Source: Blastocatellia bacterium
GTDB lineage: Bacteria; Acidobacteriota; Blastocatellia; Pyrinomonadales; Pyrinomonadaceae
Direction of reading: 5' to 3'
NCBI GenBank assembly: GCA_003168335.1
Contig: PMSM01000012.1
Span: forward strand, 62,001 to 126,000
DNA length: 64,000 nt
In this document: one piece after another, positions 1 through 6,441 of the stretch
Layout of the letters: each line of letters begins with the position of its first letter
How positions within the stretch are numbered: position 1 is the first letter of the stretch
Position numbers and translations under genes: made by a program
Notes under the pieces: generated by a model
The model's input: only the letters and a program-made list of their open reading frames with translations
Database searches by the model: none
What the model was told of the DNA's origin: nothing

Positions 1-206
1 CCACGCACACGCATCCCAAGGTCTCCAAACAGAATCCGGCAGAGAGCGAACAGTCCGAGAGCCTGCCAGAAGGTAATTGGCCGCCATCCAAACAACGCCG
101 GCAGATTCCAGTTCCACAAATGCATCACCACTTCGCCACCAATGGTGATGAAAATCACCATCCCCAGAATCACCGCTGGCCCCATCCAAATCATTCTCTT
201 TCTCAT
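1..206 (-). CDS. Small membrane protein, 3' end outside window
   Basis: Reading leftward from the ATG at 204-206 gives an open frame of 68 codons that runs off the window with no stop. It begins MRKRMIWMGPAVILGMVIF, has a hydrophobic first segment, then a Trp/Pro-rich stretch (HLWNWNLPALFGWRP) and a second hydrophobic segment. An AGGAAA ribosome site lies just upstream. It starts 11 bases after the stop of the sigma factor gene at 218-799, so the two are probably cotranscribed. That position suggests a sigma-linked membrane partner or target, but this is inference. I do not recognise a named family. Confidence 0.7.
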   Translation of the reverse strand, partial: MRKRMIWMGPAVILGMVIFITIGGEVVMHLWNWNLPALFGWRPITFWQALGLFALCRILFGDLGMRVR

Positions 207-217
207 GTTGTGTTTCC

Positions 218-799
218 TCACTTGTTCGTAAACTCGTCGTAAATGCTCTGCAGGCGCTCGCGCAGATGAAGCACCGCGTAACGCTTGCGCGCGAGCAGTG
301 TGTTGATGTTGATACCCGAGACTTCCGACAACTCTTTGAAGCTGCGCCCTTCCAGTTCGTGAGCGACGAATACTTCACGCTGCTCATCGGGCAGCTCGCT
401 GAGCGCAAGCTCCAGTTCATCAAGAAGCACTCTGCGAACATAGAGCGCTTCCGGCCCGGCATCGGGCGATGGCAGAAGATCTTCCCACTGCGGCAGTTCG
501 TCGTCCTCGTCCGCAGCGGCGGTATCGCTGAAGCTCTCCGGCTTCTTCTTGCGGAAGAGATCGGTGATGCGATTGCGCGCCACGCGAAACAGCCATCCCG
601 TAACGTGGCCGATCGGCATCAGTAGGTTGTTCGCTTCCAACAGTTCGTAGAAGACCTCCTGCAGAATGTCCTCAGCGTCTCGCGGGTCGGCCACCCGCCG
701 GCGGATGAAATTTCGCAGCCGGGATCTTTCTTCCGCGACGATTTCGGAGATTTGACGGTCTTGCTCGTTCATCATGCGTGTGCTCGGCAACTCATCCAT
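218..799 (-). CDS. ECF-type RNA polymerase sigma factor (sigma-70 family)
   Basis: 193 residues, a normal length for an ECF sigma factor, which directs RNA polymerase to a small regulon. Region 2 lies near residues 25-90 (DAEDILQEVFYELLEA, then GWLFRVARNRITDLFRKKK, the -10 binding helices). Region 4 lies near 125-185 (LPDEQREVFVAHELEGRSF followed by a helix-turn-helix and an Arg/Lys-rich helix). There is no region 3, as expected. Met9 or Met10 are alternative starts that would drop an unremarkable leader. The small membrane protein downstream at 1-206 is likely in the same transcript. No obvious zinc-finger anti-sigma gene is visible in the part of the neighbourhood shown. Confidence 0.93.
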   Translation of the reverse strand: MDELPSTRMMNEQDRQISEIVAEERSRLRNFIRRRVADPRDAEDILQEVFYELLEANNLLMPIGHVTGWLFRVARNRITDLFRKKKPESFSDTAAADEDDELPQWEDLLPSPDAGPEALYVRRVLLDELELALSELPDEQREVFVAHELEGRSFKELSEVSGININTLLARKRYAVLHLRERLQSIYDEFTNK

Positions 800-867
800 C
801 CATTACTGTAGACGAACGGCAGCGACAAATATTGTAGAGATGTATTGTAAGGCGGATGCGCCGCAAC

Positions 868-899
868 GAGGTCAGTACCGGGAGCGGTAGCGACCGGGT
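868..899 (+). repeat. Dispersed GAGCGGTAGCGACC repeat, copy 1
   Basis: Sequence reads gaggtcagtaccgggagcgg and continues tagcgaccgggt. Near-identical copies lie at 2155-2186, 33745-33777 and 54761-54794; more diverged or reverse-oriented copies lie at 4966-4997, 33809-33841 and 54838-54870. All but the hairpin partners are in intergenic spacers. Confidence 0.8.
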
Positions 900-1122
900 G
901 AGTCCGCGGAGCGGGCTCAGATCAGGCGCGAAGCGCCGCGATGCAATAGCCCCGACCATCAGGTCGGGGTGACAATCGGCATCAACACCAACGAGGCCCG
1001 AAGAGCCGACACGTAATTCATGCCGGTCCTTCGGACCTCCTCAATCATTTCAAACACCGCAGCCACGACCTTACGGTCGTGGCTATTGAATGACGGCCCT
1101 TCGGCCCTCGTGAGTCTGCGAT

Positions 1123-1144
1123 GCAGAATCGCAGGCCTGACCCC
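1123..1144 (-). repeat. Solo end of the 160-bp GGGGTCAGGCCTGCGATT element
   Basis: Reads gcagaatcgcaggcctgacc followed by cc. This is the reverse complement of the terminal inverted repeat of the two complete elements at 2399-2558 and 13596-13755. The partner end expected about 140 bases upstream is not visible, so this is a solo or decayed copy. Confidence 0.7.
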
Positions 1145-1258
1145 GATTTCGCCGACAACCGACCCGTCGACGCGCTCGTTTCCCAGCGTTTATCTAACTG
1201 GTATACTCACGGGCACACCCCCTAACAATTAACTTGGCAAGACGAAAGGAATATCTAC

Positions 1259-2140
1259 GTGACACCATCGTACCAATCAACACAGGAGCCGCAATGCCAA
1301 GAGTCACTGTTCCAGCTCGAGCGCCGGATCATTCGCGGTTGCGTTGTGCTTTTGCTGGCTGCAATTGTGCTCGGCAGCGTCGGTTGCTCAAAACTGAAAA
1401 ATGAAAACAGCACTCCGGGTACTGGTGGAGGTGGCCACACAGGTACCTCCGCAGACAACTCAAACACTGGCCCGTCTTCGCCTCCTGTGCCGCCATCTTC
1501 AGCCGGCACGGGAACGCCAACGACCTGGGAAGCGAACGCCACGTCGCTAAACGGCCCAGATGGACAGACGTTCACGTTGGCGTGTTCGCCGGGAGGCACA
1601 GCGCATTCGGTTTGGGGTAGCGATATCTATACGGCTGATTCATCAATCTGCACGGCTGGCGTCCATAGCGGATTGATAACTTATCAGCAAGGCGGCGCCG
1701 TCACCATCGAATTGCGCCCAGGCAAGACTATCTATGGCTGCAGTGAAAGAAACGGCGTGACGACCGGCCCTTTCGGCTCATATCAGCACAGCTTCGTTTT
1801 CAAAACTCCAAACACCGACGCGGTCGTGCGAGCAGCCGAGGACCAAACACCTGTGCTGTGGAATACGACGGCTTCAATGGTCAGCTTCGAAACCGGCAAG
1901 ACCTACAAGTTCAAATGTCCCGCCAGTGGCAAAGAAAGCGCGGTGTGGGGCACCGACATTTACACGCTCGATTCGTCGATCTGTAATGCCGCGGTCCATG
2001 CCGGAAAGCTGACGCTGGAGAGCGGCGGTTCGGTAACGATTGAGCTACGGTCAGGCGAGTCTACCTACAAAGGCACAACACGAAACGGAATCAAGACCAA
2101 TGACTTCGGACAGTATGGTCAGAGTTTCGTGGTGAAGTGA
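1259..2140 (+). CDS. Lipoprotein with two LCCL domains
   Basis: 293 residues from a GTG start preceded by AAAGGA; the nearby ATG at 1294 is in another frame. A basic and hydrophobic leader ends in a lipobox (LGSVGC, Cys43), so the product should be lipid-anchored. A Ser/Thr/Gly/Pro-rich linker follows to about residue 85. Two tandem copies of an approximately 75-residue module come next, each with the LCCL signature: VWGSDIYTADSSICTAGVHS then GGAVTIELRPG in the first, VWGTDIYTLDSSICNAAVHA then GGSVTIELRSG in the second. LCCL domains are extracellular modules with conserved cysteines, thought to bind ligands; the role here is unknown. The gene is monocistronic and flanked by repeat-rich spacers. 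Confidence 0.88.
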   Translation: MTPSYQSTQEPQCQESLFQLERRIIRGCVVLLLAAIVLGSVGCSKLKNENSTPGTGGGGHTGTSADNSNTGPSSPPVPPSSAGTGTPTTWEANATSLNGPDGQTFTLACSPGGTAHSVWGSDIYTADSSICTAGVHSGLITYQQGGAVTIELRPGKTIYGCSERNGVTTGPFGSYQHSFVFKTPNTDAVVRAAEDQTPVLWNTTASMVSFETGKTYKFKCPASGKESAVWGTDIYTLDSSICNAAVHAGKLTLESGGSVTIELRSGESTYKGTTRNGIKTNDFGQYGQSFVVK

Positions 2141-2154
2141 GCCGTGTCCGAAAC

Positions 2155-2186
2155 GAGGTCAGTACCGGGAGCGATAGCGACCGGGT
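2155..2186 (+). repeat. Dispersed GAGCGGTAGCGACC repeat, copy 2
   Basis: Same 32-base unit as 868-899 with one visible base change (gcgatagcg for gcggtagcg). It begins 14 bases after the stop of the LCCL lipoprotein gene. Confidence 0.8.
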
Positions 2187-2398
2187 TAGTCCGCGGAGCG
2201 GACGTCAGCATACAGCCTGGGCTGTAAGCCCCAGGATCAAAGCCACCAATAACAATTGAGCCCGCGAGGCGGGCGATAGCGGTTGCGATTTGCGGCTGTC
2301 GCCTGCTCCGCGAGCCTTGAATATTTTCAACGACGGGTTCCTGGGGTTCCGCTTCGCCCCACCCCAGGCTTTATGCTGACCCCGCTTCGCGGGTTGAC

Positions 2399-2558
2399 GG
2401 GGTCAGGCCTGCGATTCTGCGATTTTCAACAATCCGGTGTTCCGAACTCCTCGGCATAACGTAATTGATCTTTGCGGTTGATGAATGCAAATGCTGGCCG
2501 AGGAAATCCAATCGCCGCTTAGCTTGAAGCAAGATCGCAGAATCGCAGGCCTGACGCC
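2399..2558. mobile_element. 160-bp palindrome-ended element (MITE- or REP-doublet-like), copy A
   Basis: Bounded by inverted ends of about 28 bases: 'ggggtcaggcctgcgattct...' at 2399-2426 and its reverse complement at 2531-2558, with about two mismatches. The total length, 160 bases, is identical to the copy at 13596-13755, but the inner sequences do not look alike by eye. The GGGGTCAGGCCTG end type resembles ends of REP-like elements moved by single-strand tyrosine (Y1/RAYT) transposases; no transposase is in the window. No coding content. Confidence 0.7.
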
Positions 2559-2632
2559 GGTTTCTAGATATCTTCATCAGCCATAGCAATGGAGACAAGC
2601 TGGTCGCAGAGGCCTTAATTGAGGGTCCATTC

Positions 2633-2657
2633 GTGAAAAATCGTGATCGTTTTTCAC
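2633..2657. terminator. Hairpin with A/T-tracted arms
   Basis: A perfect 8-bp inverted repeat, gtgaaaaa/tttttcac, with a 9-base loop. It lies 3' of the tRNA-Val gene beyond a stronger terminator, and could act as a weak terminator in either direction. Confidence 0.4.
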
Positions 2658-2688
2658 TTCAATGCGTGTGCGAAAGTGTGTGCAACGG

Positions 2689-2724
2689 AAAACGGGCGAC
2701 GCCAATAATTGCAGGGTCGCCCGT
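2689..2724 (-). terminator. Rho-independent terminator of tRNA-Val
   Basis: A 9-bp perfect GC-rich stem, acgggcgac (2692-2700) with gtcgcccgt (2716-2724), and a 15-base loop. On the minus strand the stem is followed by TTTT. It sits 17 bases beyond the encoded CCA end of the tRNA. Confidence 0.75.
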
Positions 2725-2740
2725 AACTTTTAGAAAATAT

Positions 2741-2815
<75 letters not shown>

Positions 2816-3335
2816 GGGAACCGTGTTATTAAGGACGTGGTGACAGAACCAAACCTCTTCGGCCAACTGACTGTGACGAACGTTGTCATCCTACTCGAAG
2901 AAGCCCACGTCGTTACACTATAGGGCAGATACGCCTTTCGATTCAATATGTGGTCTTTCGGTACTGGTTCAGTTTCAGTCCCACCAATGAAGATGACGCT
3001 GGGAGCGCGGACGTCCCGTCCGCACAGCGTGCGAAGCACGCTCCCTTTTTCGAGCTCCTTGCAGCAATAACTGTTCGCGCTCCGCGCTCAATGCGGACGA
3101 GACGTCCGCGCTCCCAGCAGAAGATCGACCTTTGGCTCAAACTGAACCACTACCCGGCTTCGGGATCGTTTCAATCGATTGCCAATTTCTGGTAACGTCC
3201 ATCAAAGGTCGCGTCGCGTTTGCGGAGCCCGACCTCAGTGCGGCTAAGTAACGAAGGCGACGCGCACATCAACTGGACCGCAGTCATCAACGGAAACGAG
3301 AAGAGCGCTGTCCTTGTGTCCTCTCAATGGCTATC
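2816..3335. other. Intergenic region with a 121-bp inverted-repeat element
   Basis: No gene recognised. The region upstream of tRNA-Val is expected to hold its promoter. The main structure is the inverted pair at 2998-3118. Short frames here (60-90 codons) are built largely from that repeat and lack ribosome sites. Confidence 0.6.
2998..3118. repeat. Inverted-repeat pair, GGGAGCGCGGACGTCC family
   Basis: The left arm at 2998-3024 (gctgggagcgcggacgtccc gtccgca) and the right arm at 3092-3118 are reverse complements at 26 of 27 positions and enclose 67 bases. A related 'aatgcggacatccttgtccg' hairpin occurs near 7732-7756. The arms are also internally palindromic (gcggacg/cgtccgc). Confidence 0.75.
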
Positions 3336-3369
3336 CGAAAAAGAAGAGCCCTCTCACGAGAGAGGGCTC
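3336..3369 (-). terminator. Rho-independent terminator of the 3438-3863 gene
   Basis: A 10-bp perfect stem gagccctctc (3346-3355) / gagagggctc (3360-3369) with a 4-base loop. On the minus strand it is followed by the T-rich run TTCTTTTTC. It lies about 70 bases downstream of the stop codon of the small secreted protein gene. Confidence 0.8.
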
Positions 3370-3437
3370 AATAGCGGAGCATCAGATTTCACTACGCCTG
3401 TGGCTGGCATCCGCAGGCCGTTTAACAACTAAAAGTC

Positions 3438-3863
3438 TTACTCTATGATCGCAGAGGTTTTGTCCTTCTCCTTATCATAGACTAGTGTCACTTTGTCGAT
3501 CTCAGTCAGCTTCAGGTTAAGCCATTCCACATTTCCGGAACCGTCCGCCCAGGACACCATGATATCCCATTTCTCGTGTTTCTCTTTGGGCTGAAACTGA
3601 ACGGGTAATGATTTTCCGTTGGGGAACCCTTTTCCTTTAAGGACGTCGTCTTCTTTGGCCCAATCACCGGTCCCACTAGCTCCAATGTAGAGCGCCTTGA
3701 TGTCATATCCGGTTTTGTTCACGATCGTGAAATCAAGTTCCGGATTTTGTGCTGGAGCTACAACGCGCGCTAAAGCGTTACCGCTCTTAGCGCTGTAACC
3801 CGAGACTCCCACCGAACCCAGACAAAACACGACCGCCGCGGCTAGTAGAAATATCTTTCGCAT
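3438..3863 (-). CDS. Small secreted protein of unknown function
   Basis: 141 residues with a clean start: AAGGAGA lies 8 bases before the ATG. An N-terminal signal peptide (KIFLLAAAVVFCLGSVGVSG) predicts export. The mature part has the pattern LDFTIVNKTGYDIKALYIG, then GDWAKEDDVL, then WDIMVSWADG and VEWLNLKLTEIDKVTLVYD. This matches a family of small secreted bacterial proteins of unknown role that databases often mislabel as argininosuccinate lyase; there is no lyase fold here. The gene stands alone and has its own terminator (3336-3369). Confidence 0.8.
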   Translation of the reverse strand: MRKIFLLAAAVVFCLGSVGVSGYSAKSGNALARVVAPAQNPELDFTIVNKTGYDIKALYIGASGTGDWAKEDDVLKGKGFPNGKSLPVQFQPKEKHEKWDIMVSWADGSGNVEWLNLKLTEIDKVTLVYDKEKDKTSAIIE

Positions 3864-4203
3864 TAGAAATCTCCTTTTTCAGAAACGATCAAGAGTCGAG
3901 CAACCGGGCTTTTCCGGCTGCGAAGCAAACGCGCAAAGGAATAAAGCCAACCCGCGTCCCCGCTCGATTACGTCGGCATATTATATGCTGGCCGCGGCCC
4001 GGTCAATCCTTCGGCGGATTAGGTCAAAAAAGAGGAGCGTGAGCGGTGAAAGCAGGAGGCAGAAAGCAGACGGCAGGAGGCCGCGCGAAAAGCAGTAGTG
4101 AGGGATGGGTGGCAGACGCTTCGAATTTCGGAATTGGAGAGCGAAGCGCGAGCAACGAAAGCCTTTCCGCCATGTGCTGCGGCGGAGCCGGTTTGAGACG
4201 CAA
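3864..4203. other. Spacer with purine-rich GCAG repeats
   Basis: No gene supported. Positions 4035-4083 hold 'gtgagcggtgaaagcaggag' and continue gcagaaagcagacggcagg. This is an approximate reverse complement of the pyrimidine-rich stretch at 6464-6540, so the 4.1-6.5 kb segment is flanked by inverted copies. A 'cctttccgccatgtgctgcgg' type palindrome near 4160 resembles the repeats at 32020 and 58150. Confidence 0.5.
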
Positions 4204-4899
4204 TCAAAACAGCCGTCCCGTGGTCATCTCCGGCTTCAGTTCTATCGGTTCAACCAACTGGGGTTCGTCAACCAAGGCGCTATTGACCTTTGTGCTTACG
4301 GGAAAGCTCTTCATCGCCGCGGCGGGATACGGTGCGAGCAGCGACTTCAACTCTCTCGGGTCGGCATCATCACGCAGCCATGCGTCGTAGGCGTCAGCGG
4401 TCAGGATTACCGGCATCCGATCATGAATCGTTGCCAGCAGTTCATTCGGAGTGGTGGTGATGATCGCGCAGGAGGTTATCGAAGCGTCACCGCTTTGCCA
4501 CTTGTCCCAGATACCGGCAAAGGCGAACGGGCTTTCATCCTTCATCTGAAAGAAAAAGGGCTGCTTCCATTTTCCGCTGCGCTTCCATTCGTAGAACCCA
4601 TCCGCCGGGATCAAGCACCTGCGTTTCAGAAACGATTCCGCAAAACTCGGCTTCCGCTCCAGAGTTTCCGCGCGCGCATTAATCAGGCCACCACCATCTG
4701 CATCAGCGTTTTTACTCCACGACGGCACCAGGCCCCATTTGAGCAGCGCCATCTCGCGCCCGTTCTTGCGCTCGAGTATTACCGGGACGTCCTGACTCGG
4801 AGCGATGTTGTATCGCGGCGTCAGCAGCGGGAGTTGTGACTCGGGCACCCCATACGGCTTTGCCTTACCACGCGATCGAAGTGTGTAGCGCCCGCACAT
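4204..4899 (-). CDS. yedK: SRAP-domain protein, abasic-site DNA-protein crosslink protease (YedK/HMCES)
   Basis: 231 residues beginning MCGRYTLRS, the hallmark of the SRAP family, which forms a stable covalent link between Cys2 and abasic sites in single-stranded DNA and so protects stalled forks. The other active-site residues are in place: Asn74 (LINARAET), Glu104 (GFYEW) and His159 (IHDRMP). RYNIAPSQDVPVI and LKWGLVPSW are typical family blocks. The initiator Met must be removed to expose Cys2, so the start is fixed by the motif. Monocistronic. YedK genes often sit near SOS or mobile regions; here it borders the accessory island. Confidence 0.96.
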   Translation of the reverse strand: MCGRYTLRSRGKAKPYGVPESQLPLLTPRYNIAPSQDVPVILERKNGREMALLKWGLVPSWSKNADADGGGLINARAETLERKPSFAESFLKRRCLIPADGFYEWKRSGKWKQPFFFQMKDESPFAFAGIWDKWQSGDASITSCAIITTTPNELLATIHDRMPVILTADAYDAWLRDDADPRELKSLLAPYPAAAMKSFPVSTKVNSALVDEPQLVEPIELKPEMTTGRLF

Positions 4900-4965
4900 T
4901 CAAGTGTGTTCTCTAGTCGAGAGTGCCATCCGCAAATCTAAACCTTGCCTCTATGGGGCACAAGG

Positions 4966-4997
4966 TTGTCAGTACCAACTGCGGTAGCGACTGGGTT
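4966..4997 (+). repeat. Dispersed GGTAGCGAC repeat, diverged copy
   Basis: Reads ttgtcagtaccaactgcggt then agcgactgggtt, a diverged copy of the unit at 868-899 (gtcagtacc...gcggtagcgac.gggt). It lies between the SRAP gene and the ORF6N remnant. Confidence 0.6.
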
Positions 4998-5111
4998 CGG
5001 TGCAAAACAAGCTGGCGCGGCCGAGCCGCATCGCTTGCAACTTTCATTACTTTCACGTTTCAAGCTTTCCATTTATTATTCGCCCTCCGACCAGGTGGGT
5101 GGAGGACTCTA

Positions 5112-5630
5112 GTGAAACATTCAAGTCTGATTCCTGTCGAAAGAATCGAAAAGGCAATTTACCTGATTCGTGGCGAGAAGGTGATGTTGGATCGCGACCT
5201 TGCCGCACTTTATGCCGTTGAGACGCGAGTCCTCAATCAGGCGGTCGGACGCAACCGCGAGCGGTTCCCACCCGACTTCATGTTTGAGCTGACCCGAGAA
5301 GAAATCACTGGGATATCACAATTTGTGACATCCTCGAATCTGAAATTCTCGAAACGCGTCTCCGTCTTTACCGAACAAGGCGTCGCGATGCTATCCAGCG
5401 TGTTGCGCAGCAAGCGCGCCATCTCAGTGAACATTGAAGTAATGCGCACATGAATTCGCCTGAGAGGAATGCTCGCGTCGAATGCCGGACTCTCGCGCCG
5501 ACTCGATAATTTGGAAAGTAAGTACGATCGGAAGTTCAAAGTTGTGTTCGACGCGATTCGACAACTGATGTCGCCGCCGCTCGCCGGTCGCAAGCAAATT
5601 GGCTTTCGCTCGCGGTCAGTGAAGAGGTAG
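5112..5630 (+). pseudogene. ORF6N-domain DNA-binding protein gene, interrupted by in-frame TGA
   Basis: From a GTG start with GGAGG at proper spacing, the frame encodes IPVERIEKAIYLIRGEKVML, then DLAALYAVETRVLNQAVGRN and RFPPDFMFELTREE, which is the ORF6N/KilA-N-like domain found in phage-derived regulators. It also contains VFTEQGVAMLSSVLRSKRA. The frame hits TGA at 5451-5453 right after VNIEVMRT. Beyond that stop the same frame continues as IRLRGMLASNAGLSRRLDNL to TAG at 5628-5630, exactly the C-terminal helix expected in the family. So this is one gene with a nonsense codon, not a frameshift. The truncated 113-residue product may still be made. Readthrough is possible but nothing supports it. 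The last 45 bases share sequence with the end of the gene at 6214-6441. Confidence 0.85.
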
Positions 5631-5688
5631 CGCCGCGTGGATGGAGCTTTCCCGAGGCGACAGGCTACAATGGTCGCGAGGTGAGACT

Positions 5689-5913
5689 ATGAAAATCAAC
5701 GAAGTTGTAGAAGTCGACCCTGATAAAATGAGTGGAGTGCCTTGCTTTACAGGTACCCGTGTGCCGATCAGCCATCTCTTTGAGTATCTCGAAAGTGGCG
5801 AAACGCTTGATGAGTTTTTGGATCAATTTCCCTCGGTCACGAGGGGGCAAGCTTTGGGAGCGCTTGAGCTGTCTAAGGAGTCGTTACTCGCTCATCATGA
5901 GATTGCTGCTTGA
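5689..5913 (+). CDS. DUF433-family antitoxin-like protein
   Basis: 74 residues from the ATG at 5689 (GAGGTGA ribosome site); the frame opens earlier but the leader is not family-like. VDPDKMSGVPCFTGTRVPIS followed by EYLESGETLDEFLDQFPSVT is the DUF433 winged-helix signature (GxPcfkGTRipv...). Such proteins bind DNA and usually pair with a PIN-like DUF5615 toxin. Here the next gene begins 17 bases before this one ends and encodes exactly that partner, so translational coupling and autoregulation are likely. Confidence 0.92.
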   Translation: MKINEVVEVDPDKMSGVPCFTGTRVPISHLFEYLESGETLDEFLDQFPSVTRGQALGALELSKESLLAHHEIAA

Positions 5914-6217
5914 TGAATGCCTGGCGCGAAACCTCAAGCGCGATCTGGTCGGGCACGAGGTGATGACAGTGGTCGAGGCCGGTTATGGCGGAATGAAAAA
6001 TGGCGCTCTCTTGCGCGCCGCCTCTGGGAACTTTGATGTGTTCATCACAGTCGATCGGAATTTACCGTTGCAGCAGAACGTTTGTTCGTTTCAACTCGGA
6101 ATAGTAATGCTCAAGGCTCGGGGCATCACATACGATGACGTGTCGCCTTTGGCGCCGAAAGTCCTTGAGACGTTGAAAACGATCCAGCCTGGCCAAGTGG
6201 TCGAAATCGTTTCATGA
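5897..6217 (+). CDS. DUF5615 PIN-like toxin candidate
   Basis: 106 residues from the ATG at 5897, overlapping the DUF433 gene by 17 bases. MRLLLDECLARNLKRDLVGH, then TVVEAGYGGMKNGALL, then FDVFITVDRNLPLQQN are the three acidic blocks of the DUF5615/Mut7-C PIN-like fold: Asp6/Glu7, the central Gly-rich segment with its usual acidic position, and the Asp of TVDRNL. These enzymes are predicted metal-dependent RNases. Together with 5689-5913 it forms a typical toxin-antitoxin-like pair. Activity is inferred from family and context. Confidence 0.9.
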   Translation: MRLLLDECLARNLKRDLVGHEVMTVVEAGYGGMKNGALLRAASGNFDVFITVDRNLPLQQNVCSFQLGIVMLKARGITYDDVSPLAPKVLETLKTIQPGQVVEIVS

Positions 6218-6441
6218 CGCCGATGTCAGACACCCAGGAATTCGCTCGTCAATTCAACGAAGAAGAAGCGATATGGCAGCGCTTCCAGGAGAAGTCTCGA
6301 ACGCGGCGGCTGCCCGGAAGCGATTCTCCACTGCCTGAGAGTGTCCTTGATCAAGTCGACTGGCTTGAGGCGGAACGTGAGATTCGGATCGCGCGTGCGG
6401 TCGCAAACAAATCGGCTTTCGCTCGGCCAGTGAAGAAGTAG
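6214..6441 (+). CDS. Small protein coupled to the DUF433/DUF5615 pair, unknown function
   Basis: 75 residues; its ATG overlaps the TGA of the toxin candidate (ATGA), so the three genes form one coupled unit. Met4 is an alternative start. The sequence is charged (EFARQFNEEEAIWQRFQEKS, then ESVLDQVDWLEAEREIRIAR) and probably helical. I do not recognise a family; it could be a third component of the toxin-antitoxin unit. The last 43 bases (6399-6441) match the last 45 bases of the ORF6N pseudogene at about 39 of 43 aligned positions plus a 2-base gap, and are read in a different frame there. Confidence 0.65.
   Translation: MTPMSDTQEFARQFNEEEAIWQRFQEKSRTRRLPGSDSPLPESVLDQVDWLEAEREIRIARAVANKSAFARPVKK

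Larger units (their letters stand above)
800..1258. other. Intergenic stretch packed with short hairpins
   Basis: No convincing gene. It contains a copy of the dispersed 'accgggagcggtagcgaccg' repeat (868-899), an 8-bp hairpin ccccgacc/ggtcgggg (950-969), a 9-bp hairpin gccacgacc/ggtcgtggc (1062-1083) and a lone end of the 160-bp inverted-repeat element (1123-1144). A short 70-codon frame here is made mainly of these palindromes and is not supported. Confidence 0.7.
2141..2690. other. Repeat-rich intergenic region between lipoprotein gene and tRNA-Val
   Basis: No supported gene. It holds a copy of the GAGCGGTAGCGACC repeat (2155-2186), palindromes of the type 'cagcctgggctg' and 'gcccgcgaggcgggc', one complete 160-bp inverted-repeat element (2399-2558) and an 8-bp perfect hairpin gtgaaaaa/tttttcac (2633-2657). 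Confidence 0.7.

Noticed and set aside
3220-3432. 70-codon + strand frame after the 121-bp element
   Set aside because: It covers the terminator stem of the opposite gene, lacks a ribosome site and resembles no family.
5451-5453. Selenocysteine or programmed readthrough at the ORF6N TGA
   Set aside because: No SECIS-like hairpin immediately downstream and no functional reason in this family; a nonsense mutation is simpler.
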